Shown here in pieces: positions 57,601 to 64,000 of a stretch of DNA of 64,000 nucleotides. How positions within the stretch are numbered: position 1 is the first letter of the stretch; each line of letters begins with the position of its first letter. The translations under genes and the position numbers were made by a program. The notes under the pieces were generated by a model. That model was given only the letters and a program-made list of their open reading frames with translations, was not told the origin of the DNA and did not search any database. This stretch comes from Siphonodentalium dalli. Taxonomy: Eukaryota > Mollusca > Scaphopoda > Gadilida > Siphonodentaliidae. The DNA lies in NCBI GenBank assembly GCA_032622095.1, contig CP136065.1, positions 154,885,577 to 154,949,576 of the forward strand, written 5' to 3'.

Positions 57601-60600
57601 AACTCTGGAAAAATGGGCGGACGAAACCACAGCTATGGGGAAATCTTGTCCCCCCGGCTGGTCTATTAGCATACCAAAGATCAACTGAATTGAGATAGCG
57701 AAACCAAAGTTATGAGTTGAAACGTTCGTACGGACGGACGGAAGGATGGAGGGCTCCACTATATACCCCCAAATCTCCATCGGAGGCATAATAACACACA
57801 TTGAGCCTACTGTGTTCATTTGTGACAAATAGATACCGACAAGCGATGAGAATAAGAGAAAATATGATTGGCAGCAAAACTGAAAATGGCGTTTCATTTG
57901 GGTCCAGAAAAAGCTAGTTGCTGGATGAGGATATTGACAATTTGACAGTTTAAAATTCAAGTGGCAATGACACGGTACCGGTACCTGAACTAATTTCAAA
58001 TACTAATCAATGGAGAGATAAGGAATGCAGAAATGTCTAAGTAATACCAGATGTCAACCCTCAGAGCTATATGAAGTTTGGGATAAATTGGATAAAAAAT
58101 GTTGGCTGTAGCCATTGATGGCTGCCATCAGCCTTGTTTTGATTGAAAATCATTCAAATCCGATAGCTCCCATCTAGAAGTGATCCTGAACATGCCTGTA
58201 AATTTTTTAAAAACATTTCTCCCATAAATGCTGAATGCATGATGTGCCTATTCAGTCCTTCGATTTTGAGGCGCGCAATTGCGCTTGCGCGCCTTGGCGC
58301 ACGCGGATCTAAAAACCAGCGAGTTATTAAATGCGCACGCCGAAAAATTTAAATGCGCGCGTCGGAATTTGCAGCCAGTGAACGAGATTTTAACAAACAG
58401 CACATCAATGGTTAAACGCCGACAAGACTATTCACCGTGTATCTTTCTCAGTAGCGATGACGTTGATTACGAACATAATAACAAGGATCAAAGCGGCCGC
58501 CGGCGTCTTTCTCACTCAATGATTGGGGTACACCTCGTCACAACTGCTGCACGTGCGAGTTCCCGCAAAAAACAGTGTCAATTCTTTGGCAGCCTCGTTT
58601 GATGTTTCGGCATGCGGGATTCGCCGATTCATTTGAATATTATTGCCATAGATTAGGTTTTAAGTTTAACTATACTTCGAAGCTATACTTCGAAGCCAGT
58701 ATCTCTCGACTCGGAGAAAGCGAAAAATGGACATTGGGGCCTCCTCAAATACCGACTCTATCAAAACGAAAGAGAGCCCCGGTTGATTCGTCGGATTCCG
58801 GTGAATCTGATTGATGTAACGATTCCACTTCCGAGTTTGAAGTTTTAAGCGACTGCGAGTCTGGTGAGCATGCACTCTCAGACGCGGAAGTGGACTCATT
58901 ACCGTGATTAGATTCACCTGGATTGCCAGATAATCGGATTATTGGACTAGATATTGTACTACAATATAAACATATGTTTTTATTTCTGTTTTCACTTTAA
59001 GTTGCCAAAGGCACACTTGGAATTACACGTGTGTATCATTATAATTGTGTTTGTCTTTCTTCAGTAATCATTTCATCCATGTTAATTTAAATTGTGCTCC
59101 CGCAAAAAAGGCGCGCGCAAATTCCAAAAGCTCCGAGCGATATATCGCGCACCTACGTTTTCCAAATTCGAAGGACTGCCTATTGATTCAAATTTGTAAA
59201 TAAAGATGGCCGCTAGTGTTTTGTAACAATATTTATACAAATTTGATGATAATTCTACTGTTAACAGCTACGACAGAACAAATGCTACAGCTTTAACAAA
59301 ACATACTGCTGTACTAACTTTCTAATGCATTATTGGCCAAATTATGAAAGAATTTTTCGCACACTAATAGCAAACGACAGCCCGCATCGAACACTCCATG
59401 AAACAAAAGACCCTGGTCCGAAATTTGCCAAGAAATGTCTTAAATTCACTTTGCAGAATTCCCCTGAAAAAAAAATTCTACACAATTCAAATTCTGTACG
59501 AGCTTAAAACATTTCTTACGAAGAGCTGCACTAAATATCTACTAGTATCAGGTTTTGAATTTGGGATTAGATTCTTCCAAATTTTATTCTTTATCATATT
59601 TTATGGAAGTTAGTGAATACTAATATCTAAGGAATAGGTGGTGCTGTCAAACCTTGTAATACAGTAATGCCGAAAGTAATTGACCACTTAACCACAGCAG
59701 AATTATGGGTAATTTTTCAGAATTTAGTCGGAAATATGGCTTGTTGCCATTCATCGGAAAGCTCTCGCTTTGGGCATTACGGTATATAATAATTTGTTTT
59801 AAGTTCCCAGACCCCGTACCTAAAATCTCCATTACCTAGGAAAATGGACTAAAATTAAAACATGATACACAGATGATCAATTGCTTTCAACAAAAAATAT
59901 TTGATGTTTCTCTATCGTGCTAGGGATGTGGCATATATTGACTTTGTGCCATTCTAACAACAAGAAAATCAGAGTACGTCTCAAACATTTATCAAAGGAA
60001 GTTAATACCAAATAGTTACAACTACCAACTTCAAATTTGTTCTGTACCTACTCAAAGAAACTTGAATTGATAATGCCGAACTTTGTGATGATTATTACTT
60101 ACTTTTTTGAATAAAACAATGCCGTCTTTGTCAACTTTGTGATCTTTGTATGCATCTTCATCAGAAGCGATTCCAAATGTCAGATCATCAACAAGAGCAG
60201 CCGCATCAGCAAATGCCTTTGCACCATCAGATGATGAATCCTAGATGGAAAAAAAATCAAACGATAGAACCTTCAGTGTATAGCAATGTGCAGCAGTTTG
60301 CCTACTGGTACATCAAATCGAGGGATGGATTGAAGATGGCCCATTTTGGCCATGCCATTCCTATATGATATTGTAACAAGAGCATGGCTATGGCTGCATA
60401 GTGCAGCTGATGAATGTTTGCCGTAAAAAGTAGTGTTGAAATGACTGAGAGTCTGGAGTCGACTAGTCGGACCCCAAAAGTTGGAAGTCGACACCTGCGG
60501 CCGAGAATTATATTGCGATAACCATATATCCTTATTTCCATCTTCTCCATGTCACAATTTTGCCCATTACAAGCCTTGTTCAAAAGACAATAATTCGGTG

Positions 60601-63294
60601 GAAAAACGTTGGGTTATTCATCAAATCACGTGATAAAAATCTTCATAATTAATTACATTGACGAACAAACTCATGTAATTATTATGCTCATGGATGTTGA
60701 ACGCATGAGATCAACAGAACAGGTCTAAAAAGATTGTAAAATATCAGCGTTTTCGCCTGCTGCTGAACCGGGAGTATTTAATTAAGCGATTTTGATAAAT
60801 TGGTGTTCTTCAACCACTCATATTTGAAACTTTGAGTCCTGAATGTTTTTCCAAGAATGTTCTATACAACAATATAGTTACCTTCAGAGTCCCCCGAAGC
60901 TGAACTACTTGATAATGATAACAAAACATGTAGTGTGTTTCGAGTAAGAATAAAGATTTCAATGTTTAGTTGAAAATGTGTTGTTTATCAATAACAATTT
61001 ATTACGAACACAATTACACAGTGTTACAATGTTGAAGGCGAACTTCAAAGCTGTCAATCATTGCAACAAGACAGTTGTCAAAACACCTGTTGACCCAATT
61101 ATATCACTGTGCACGAATTATGTGCTACATTTTGGGCAAACTGACTGCGTTGAGTTTTCAACACTGTCAAAATCCAAGTGTTTGATCAACGTGTTATGTA
61201 CCTACATTATAGTCTTAACTCTTATTATGGGAAGTGTATAGAATTAGAATGTTTCGACTAGTCGGCAGCAAGATACAGAGTTGACTTTGGAAGCTATCGG
61301 CATCGACGCAGGTTCGTCGACTAATCGTTTCAACACTAGTATAAAAAAGAAAAAGGAACTGGCAGATTCGGTCTGAGGTCAAGGTAGCTACATGTACATT
61401 GCTACAGGGCCTCTGCTGGGGCACGTGCAATGCTAGACGTTTGTATATTAAACCATTTTGCAATTAAATAAACAATCAAGAAACGTGAACGGCGCATTGT
61501 CAAGCATATAAATCTGTGTTACTAGTCAAATCAGCTGATAGGAACTTAGAGTTTTAATATCCCTGTATGGAATCCCCACAACCATGTGGACGTGTTGTGT
61601 GGCAAAAAGAAACTTCTCGAATGGATTATAAATAGATCTGTTGTACAATCGATTAATTGTTGGGACATGTTTGTTGTATGGGAAATAGCAGCCGATCTGA
61701 GCACGAAGTGGTGCTTTGCTTACTATACGTCGGGAAGTGTGTCAATTAGCGACCAACGGTGTCTATTAATTGAAACCGGAAGACTAGGTTTTTTGGTGAC
61801 CTATCGGTTTAGGTTTCGATATGAAACTGAAATCAAACCGAGAAATCAGTAAACCGCACAGCACTACTGTAATGTATGTGGTATTCATAGAAATAGTGGA
61901 ACACTACATGTTAAACTAAATGGATTCTCCCATCAGTTATACATCGGAATGGTTTATTATTCACCTGGAGGGGTGCTCACGAAAAACAAGCCGACAACAG
62001 ACTGAAGAATTAACATAAGTACAAAATGATTCCTATTAATTGGTGGGACATGTTCGGATAATAAGTTCAACAAACAACATTTAGTGAACTTATTGTCTGA
62101 ACATTTCCTAAGGGAACTTACTCATCAATGAGTATTTAGTAAAGAAAGTGTTAATATCAGACCATAATATAGTTACCTTGAAGAATCCGACAATCACAAC
62201 ATCTTCCTTCTCGATGAGAGCTTTGACTGCATCAGATGAACCAAGCTCAACAACTAGTGGGCCGGACTTCTTTTTCAACCAGCCAGCAATTTCAGGTCCT
62301 GTACGACCTCCTGTTGAATAAAATCAGGGAAAGTAAAATCATGCAGCAAAGCCCTAAATAATCAAAGTTAACCACAGCAGAATTATGGGTAACTTTTCAG
62401 GATTTAGTCGGAAATACGGCTTGTTGCAATCATAGCATGGCAAAAAGCCATATTTCCGACTAAATCCTGAAAAGTTACCCATAATTCTGCTGTGGTTAAG
62501 GAGTCGATTATTTAGGGCATTACTGTACATACTTAATACCATAGGAATATGGTTCTCTTATAAGAGAATTCACTTCTCCGGAGGTAGGATTCACTTTCCA
62601 TACTGCAATGCATATTAATTTACTACCCTTGTAGCTATCCAGCCAATTTCCAATCTGGTCACATGATGGTAAATAAATCATAATGTCTCCCACTCGAGCA
62701 ATGAGGTAACAATTGCATTAGAAATAACAGATACGACCATCGTCAAAATAGTAACCACAAAGTCATATGGACAATTTATTTGACTGAAGTTGTAAACAAA
62801 GCTGGCTCATTCAAATATTGTCAGAGAATAAGGACTTACTTCAGCACAATCAGCGAGTCTATATTTCGAGCTTTCAAAATTGTGTGCAATCGAAAGTAAT
62901 GTAATTTGATGCATTAAAAGCTTGAACTGCTTCATATAGAATATCCAGGGGGTGTTGTTGCACATATTCGATTACTTAGAGCATTACTGTACTTTATATA
63001 TTTTTCCATTGTGCAATAGCATTTACACCAATAACACAGTACAAGATGCTATATTACTAGTATGACAAAGAGGTTAAAAGCTAAACTAAGACTAACCTGA
63101 GTAATCACTGGGAACTCCATTTCGGAAGAATTTCAGTGTTGGATACCCTCGAACTTCATACTTCTCAGCAACTTTGTTTTCTACTGTGGCATCAACCTTT
63201 CCTAGTTTTACTTCTGAGCCTTCTTCAGCCAAACTTTGTGCTGCCTTGGCATACTCAGGAGCAAGGGATTTGCAGTGTCCACACCATGGAGCAT
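36555..63294 (-). CDS. P4HB: Protein disulfide isomerase (P4HB/PDIA1 type), lacking the N-terminal exon(s)
   Basis: Ten exons on the - strand: 63294-63097, 62310-62177, 60240-60103, 56423-56319, 48615-48490, 43387-43187, 41850-41730, 39163-38988, 38312-38226, 36614-36555. They splice into one frame of 448 residues counted from the split Tyr before the first active site. The a domain has PWCGHC (Cys 5 and 8) and cis-Pro in GYPTLKF. The b and b' thioredoxin folds lack cysteine pairs. The a' domain has PWCGHC (Cys 346 and 349) and SFPTLKF. An acidic tail ends in RDEL. Active-site spacing (341) is close to human P4HB (344). The product should be an ER-lumen oxidoreductase and isomerase, possibly also the prolyl 4-hydroxylase beta subunit. 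About 50 residues (signal peptide and start) lie beyond base 64000. Confidence 0.95.
36670..36916. mobile_element. TTAA-type hairpin element, complete
   Basis: TTAA at both ends (36670-36673, 36913-36916); ends CCCTTCCATGACTG / cagtcatgaaaggg. Two internal hairpins with ctcttatatatgcgag arms. It lies in the last PDI intron, 56 bases upstream of the terminal exon's acceptor. Confidence 0.8.
36917..38225. other. PDI intron sequence without recognised features
   Basis: It has acggatagacaccgccc at 37436, related to the ends of 29072-30465, and otherwise nothing that I can name. Confidence 0.35.
38226..38312 (-). CDS. P4HB: PDI exon: end of a' domain
   Basis: 29 codons in phase 0, acceptor attccag and donor gtaatt. 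It encodes [20 protein letters not shown] then GKDAGPPPE. The Arg of GERTL matches the mobile a' Arg of human PDI that assists thiol chemistry. Confidence 0.95.
38988..39163 (-). CDS. P4HB: PDI exon: a' domain, second WCGHC
   Basis: Acceptor atccag, donor gtaagt. It completes the Tyr codon and encodes [20 protein letters not shown] through [15 protein letters not shown], with both catalytic cysteines, the Lys of KMDST and the cis-Pro of SFPTLKF. The intron falls at the same point of the active site (VEFY|APWC) as in the a domain, so the intron position is duplicated along with the domain. Confidence 0.95.
39606..40003 (+). mobile_element. tRNA-derived SINE, antisense in a PDI intron
   Basis: A-box-like TAGCCAATTGG at 39621-39631 and B-box-like gagttcgcaccc at 39673-39683 give the spacing of a pol III promoter. 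A body with cttgggcaaggtcac follows. The tail gcgcttagggccctcg, gtgctatataagctcaatca ends in (attatc)n-type repeats. No tRNA folds, so it is a SINE and not a tRNA gene. Confidence 0.75.
40117..41661. mobile_element. hAT-like element, 1.55 kb, in a PDI intron
   Basis: Ends CAGGGTTTCCG and CGGAAACCCTG; TATTACC directly outside each (40110-40116, 41662-41668). The interior has a basic 63-codon frame at 40277-40468 (rich in Lys/Arg/Ser at its N end), GC-richer sequence from 40880 to 41640, and a hairpin relic with gaatttagtggcgctag. No catalytic transposase motif is seen. Confidence 0.75.
41730..41850 (-). CDS. P4HB: PDI exon: x-linker and start of a' domain
   Basis: Acceptor tccacag, donor gtaagt. 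It encodes [20 protein letters not shown] then [20 protein letters not shown], ending with the first base of the Tyr codon that precedes the second active site. VPEDWD..PVKVLV is the conserved x-linker. Confidence 0.95.
42208..42928. mobile_element. Repeat bounded by TACCCCCAC / GTGGGGGTA
   Basis: It starts aacaagaggtgtgcactcgc, acataccccc and ends gacggaaggacgcagtcaat then aagtgggggtataatt. Internal phrases aattattgaaatcggttcat and aagtcaaaataagtc recur two or three times at about 130-bp spacing. Resembles the ends of 57115-57795. Confidence 0.6.
43150..43194 (-). repeat. 26-bp tandem duplication of a PDI splice donor
   Basis: gaacatacctggatt occurs at 43153-43167 and 43179-43193. On the - strand it reads aatccag|gtatgttc, so a second, identical donor lies 26 bases inside the intron. 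Confidence 0.85.
43187..43387 (-). CDS. P4HB: PDI exon: b' domain C-terminal half
   Basis: 67 codons in phase 0, acceptor tcccag and donor gtatgt. It encodes [20 protein letters not shown] through [24 protein letters not shown] and [11 protein letters not shown] match the PDI b' core. The donor region is tandemly duplicated 26 bases downstream (see finding). Confidence 0.95.
43400..44040. other. PDI intron sequence; short inverted repeat
   Basis: An imperfect inverted pair (accagggattaagggctgga / tccagtccctcatccctggt) lies at 43461-43550 around gtatatggac/gtccatatac. No other feature is seen. Confidence 0.4.
44042..45165. mobile_element. GAGGTCCCC hairpin element, nested host of a hAT insertion
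   Basis: Outer ends ttgaaatagggtgtc (44060) and gacaccctatttcaa (45124) are inverted and flanked by the extra arms caagcctt/aaggcttg. Inside are two GAGGTCCCCAGAGGGTGAAT hairpins. The centre is occupied by the hAT element 44179-45005. Confidence 0.75.
44179..45005. mobile_element. hAT-like element, 827 bp, perfect 8-bp target duplication
   Basis: TTCTGCTT flanks both sides (44171-44178, 45006-45013). Inverted ends TAGGGTTGCCACGA and, as complement, TAGGCTTGCCACGAT. Subterminal gattaatcgg/agtcgactaat motifs. A poly-C tract lies at about 44880-44915. Confidence 0.85.
45230..46975. other. PDI intron sequence without recognised features
   Basis: The phrase gagaaagaataa(c)taattt with tatttatgaga recurs at 45466, 45527 and 48426. 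No element boundaries are clear. Confidence 0.35.
46981..47340. mobile_element. AAGGTACTCA-type foldback element, best copy
   Basis: Ends AAAGGTACTCAATCCGATTA and complement AAAGGTACTCAGTCCGATAA; TA lies outside AAGG at each end. The arms meet near 47150 with gtgggccacttccacgtctc perfectly mirrored. Other copies at 17104-17560 and 50694-51120. Confidence 0.75.
47580..47940. repeat. GAGGTCCCC hairpin with spacer unit
   Basis: A hairpin at 47610-47705, the same spacer as in 14996-15200 (cttaggcctcaactgctatg, gggatatagaaattcccag), then a second left arm at 47884. It has the same unit order as 14896-15610. Confidence 0.7.
48490..48615 (-). CDS. P4HB: PDI exon: b' domain (substrate-binding)
   Basis: 42 codons in phase 0, acceptor tttttag and donor gtgagt. 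It encodes [51 protein letters not shown] is the b' strand that lines the hydrophobic client pocket. The flanking introns are 7.7 and 5.1 kb. Confidence 0.95.
48688..48797. mobile_element. Fragments of TTAA and TA foldback elements side by side
   Basis: ggcactgaaagggttaa (48696-48712) is a TTAA-element end. It abuts acagtaatgccctaaataat through aaatatggcttgtt, half a TA-type foldback. Confidence 0.65.
49300..50205. mobile_element. hAT-like element, 906 bp, perfect 8-bp target duplication
   Basis: ATTGTTTG flanks both sides (49292-49299, 50206-50213). Ends CAGGGTTGGTGATTTTTTTG and ...aaatcagccaaccctg. Subterminal tttgatttaaatcgattt repeats are dense at both ends (49320-49405, 50100-50195). 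Interior is non-coding. Confidence 0.85.
50555..50650 (-). repeat. Possible tRNA-derived SINE remnant
   Basis: On the - strand, tggttaggtcatagtttcc resembles an A box and gttcgaaccc a B box, followed by a T run after 50560. No cloverleaf forms. Confidence 0.35.
50694..51120. mobile_element. AAGGTACTCA-type foldback element, copy with decayed right end
   Basis: ttaaaggtactcaatcggat at 50691; caaatattttttatccccga and agccaaagataatagtaatt at the far side match 46981-47340. The right AAAGG end is lost. Confidence 0.6.
51130..52262. other. PDI intron sequence; short TTCGAT repeats
   Basis: attcgattcgatattcgatt occurs at about 51682-51740. Open frames here (51352-51780, 51835-52074) have no recognised features and no splice context. 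Confidence 0.35.
52263..52496. mobile_element. TTAA-type hairpin element, complete
   Basis: TTAA at 52263-52266 and 52493-52496; CCCGTCCATTACTGGAGC left and gccatgaaaggg right. Internal arms are partly decayed. Confidence 0.75.
52500..53855. other. PDI intron sequence without recognised features
   Basis: No gene or repeat family recognised apart from a T run at about 53411. Confidence 0.35.
53858..54066. mobile_element. TA-type foldback element
   Basis: taatgctctaagtaatcgac to cggaaagctctc, mirrored perfectly for most of about 95 bp; ends attactgta. It lies in the intron before the b' exon. Confidence 0.8.
54070..55235. other. PDI intron sequence without recognised features
   Basis: No gene or repeat family recognised. 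Confidence 0.35.
55244..55633. mobile_element. Short hAT-like element, 390 bp
   Basis: Target duplication AAGACAAG / GAGACAAG (7 of 8) at 55236-55243 and 55634-55641. Ends TAGGGTTGCAACGATTC and ...gtggcaacgcta. Subterminal aatcgcgattt and tgcatatcgcgatgc repeats. Confidence 0.8.
55817..55948. mobile_element. TA-type foldback element, internally deleted
   Basis: The left arm is complete (cagtaatgctctaattaatc to ggaaagctct). Only the outer part of the right arm remains (gcgattaattagagcattac). Confidence 0.7.
56319..56423 (-). CDS. P4HB: PDI exon: b to b' junction
   Basis: 35 codons in phase 0, acceptor tttcag and donor gtaaga. It encodes [20 protein letters not shown] then [21 protein letters not shown] and [12 protein letters not shown] match the PDI b/b' boundary. 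Confidence 0.95.
57115..57795. mobile_element. Repeat with 172-bp internal duplication and TATACCCCC end
   Basis: aggggcgtaactctggaaaa, gggcggacgaaaccac, tggggaaatcttgtcccccc and accaaagatcaactgaattg occur twice, 172 bases apart (57421, 57593). The end carries cggacggacggaaggatgga then tatacccccaaatc. A 198-codon - strand frame here is only the repeat read through. Confidence 0.65.
58253..59178. mobile_element. hAT-like element, 926 bp, GC-rich with charged reading frames
   Basis: Ends CAGTCCTTCGA and TCGAAGGACTG, with CCTATT outside each (58247-58252, 59179-59184). Subterminal gcgcgc-rich sequence at both ends (58271-58300, 59112-59150). Frames at 58411-58602 (Asp/Ser-rich N end) and 58575-58814 (Lys/Arg patch RKRAP, then DSSDSGESD). 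After the TGA the second frame continues open as an acidic stretch to 58906. Confidence 0.75.
59662..59782. mobile_element. TA-type foldback element, one arm
   Basis: cagtaatgccgaaagtaatt, then cacagcagaattatgggtaa and catcggaaagctctc, then a short mirror tgggcattacgg. Confidence 0.65.
60103..60240 (-). CDS. P4HB: PDI exon: b domain
   Basis: 46 codons in phase 0, acceptor catctag and donor gtaagt. It encodes [20 protein letters not shown] and [20 protein letters not shown] then IVLFKK. No cysteines, as expected for the non-catalytic b domain. Confidence 0.9.
60431..61338. mobile_element. hAT-like element, 908 bp
   Basis: Ends TAGTGTTGAAA and TTTCAACACTA. Flanks gtaaaaag / gtataaaa could be a decayed 8-bp duplication (6 of 8). 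Subterminal gtcgactagtcgg repeats at both ends. The ends resemble those of 26203-27513 (TAGTGCTGAAA). Confidence 0.75.
61339..62176. other. PDI intron sequence; inverted repeat at 62045-62150
   Basis: acatgttcggataataagtt at 62048 is mirrored by aacttattgtctgaacat at 62086. The same family phrase occurs at 25060-25165. No gene. Confidence 0.45.
62177..62310 (-). CDS. P4HB: PDI exon: end of a domain and start of b domain
   Basis: Acceptor caacag, donor gtaact. It encodes [20 protein letters not shown] and [20 protein letters not shown] then VGFFK. The motif [16 protein letters not shown] is diagnostic of the a-b boundary in classical PDI. Confidence 0.95.
62342..62525. mobile_element. TA-type foldback element
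   Basis: gccctaaataatcaaagtta, then both arms of atgggtaacttttcaggatt and its complement, ending gggcattactgta. It starts 32 bases from the b-domain exon's acceptor. Confidence 0.75.
63097..63294 (-). CDS. P4HB: PDI exon: a domain, first WCGHC
   Basis: Acceptor gtttag precedes 63294; donor gttagt follows 63097. It encodes [20 protein letters not shown] through [19 protein letters not shown]. It carries both catalytic cysteines, the Lys of KVDAT and the Arg-Gly of VRGYPT that tune cysteine pKa in PDI. It starts with two bases of the Tyr codon, so the FY of VEFY comes from an exon outside the window. Confidence 0.95.
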
Positions 63295-63829
63295 CTAAAC
63301 ACAAAATGATCTTTTTAATAATTTTTGTTTGAGTACAGTACTAGTAAGTTGAGCCAGCCCCCACTCCCCAGTAAACCGACCTCGAAAGGCATGAACCCTA
63401 AATATTTTGTTGGCGTTTGCAAGAAAGTATTTTTTTTTTATCCACTGCTTCATGTGAACCTATTTATTAACAAGAGCTACGCTGGGCATGACAAAATACG
63501 CCTGTGTGCTCCAGGCAGTACTGTTTTTAAATGCCTGATTCAATCATTTAGAAACTAGATAACACTGGTAGCTCATTTTGATGCACATTTTCCATATATT
63601 TGTCGCATGCCTGCAAATTTGAGGTGAATGACCGTTCATTTTGCCTGGAGGTAACGTAAAATGAAAATGCCGTGAACGAAAAACAGGTCACCCTAAAGTT
63701 TTATGTAGGTCTCGCAATCATTGAATCTCACCTTAATTATTGTGAATTATGTGAAAAAAATGGCGTTGAGGAAGGATGTGCGCTTGAAACTTTTAATGTT
63801 TATTCGTGTATTTTAGGATTTGATGAGTG

Positions 63830-64000
63830 TAGGGGTGTAACGATACATCGATGTGACCACGATACAGCACTGACGATACGGTCATCGATACAGGCGTTCA
63901 CACGATACACATCTCAATACACAAATTGCATGTTGTTATTACCTATCCAGGTACATGTAAGTAAGCAGCTGTCGCCACGAATGACAAAGATCAATGTTGA
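63830..64000. mobile_element. Left end of a hAT-like element cut by the window edge
   Basis: TAGGGGTGTAACGATACATC at 63830, followed by acgatac and atcgatac repeats, is a standard hAT terminus. The right end and target duplication are outside the window. Confidence 0.6.

Noticed and set aside
57403-57999. 198-codon - strand frame
   Set aside because: It covers the 172-bp duplicated repeat and runs out of its end; the repeated peptide halves mirror the DNA duplication.
63295-63829. Search for the missing first PDI exon
   Set aside because: No - strand segment encodes VEF followed by a phase-1 donor, nor a signal peptide; it must lie beyond the window.

Overview
This is eukaryotic nuclear DNA. 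It is AT-rich, its genes are split into short exons with GT-AG introns of about 0.7 to 9 kb, and most of the sequence is DNA-transposon and foldback repeat. Repeat style and the two conserved genes suggest a marine invertebrate, probably a lophotrochozoan such as a mollusc or brachiopod. That placement is inference; nothing here fixes the species.

Only two host genes are supported, arranged tail to tail. On the + strand, seven exons between 4940 and 26021 encode the C-terminal 309 residues of a homologue of the conserved animal protein C12orf4 (DUF2362/Fy-3 family). Its N-terminal exons are not recognisable here and probably lie upstream of base 1. On the - strand, ten exons between 63294 and 36555 encode a classical protein disulfide isomerase (P4HB/PDIA1 type), from the first WCGHC active site to a C-terminal RDEL. 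Its signal-peptide exon(s) lie beyond base 64000. All exon phases join without a frameshift in both genes. The genes are not functionally linked in any way the sequence shows.

Layout: 1-4939, tandem duplications, AflII-type palindromes and TTAA hairpin elements. 4940-26021, the C12orf4-like gene; its introns hold a 164-bp tandem array (6442-8782), three head-to-tail Helitron-like elements (10861-12467), a 1.1-kb inverted-terminal-repeat element (12727-13819), a 40-bp satellite (18227-18595), an AAGCTTGG-rich repeat (20095-21540) and a nested hAT composite (about 21606-25007). 26022-36554, intergenic, with a hAT element inside a TTAA hairpin element, a 1.4-kb inverted-repeat element, a second nested hAT and the probable PDI 3' UTR. 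36555-63294, the PDI gene, whose introns carry at least six hAT-like insertions, a tRNA-derived SINE and several foldback families. 63295-64000, PDI intron plus the start of another hAT-like element.

The most notable content is the transposon stratigraphy. Many insertions keep readable target-site duplications (8 bp for hAT, TTAA for piggyBac-like, TA for mariner-like, A/T for Helitron). Several are nested, so their order of arrival can be read, and one has a paralogous empty site inside the window. I found no convincing new protein-coding system.
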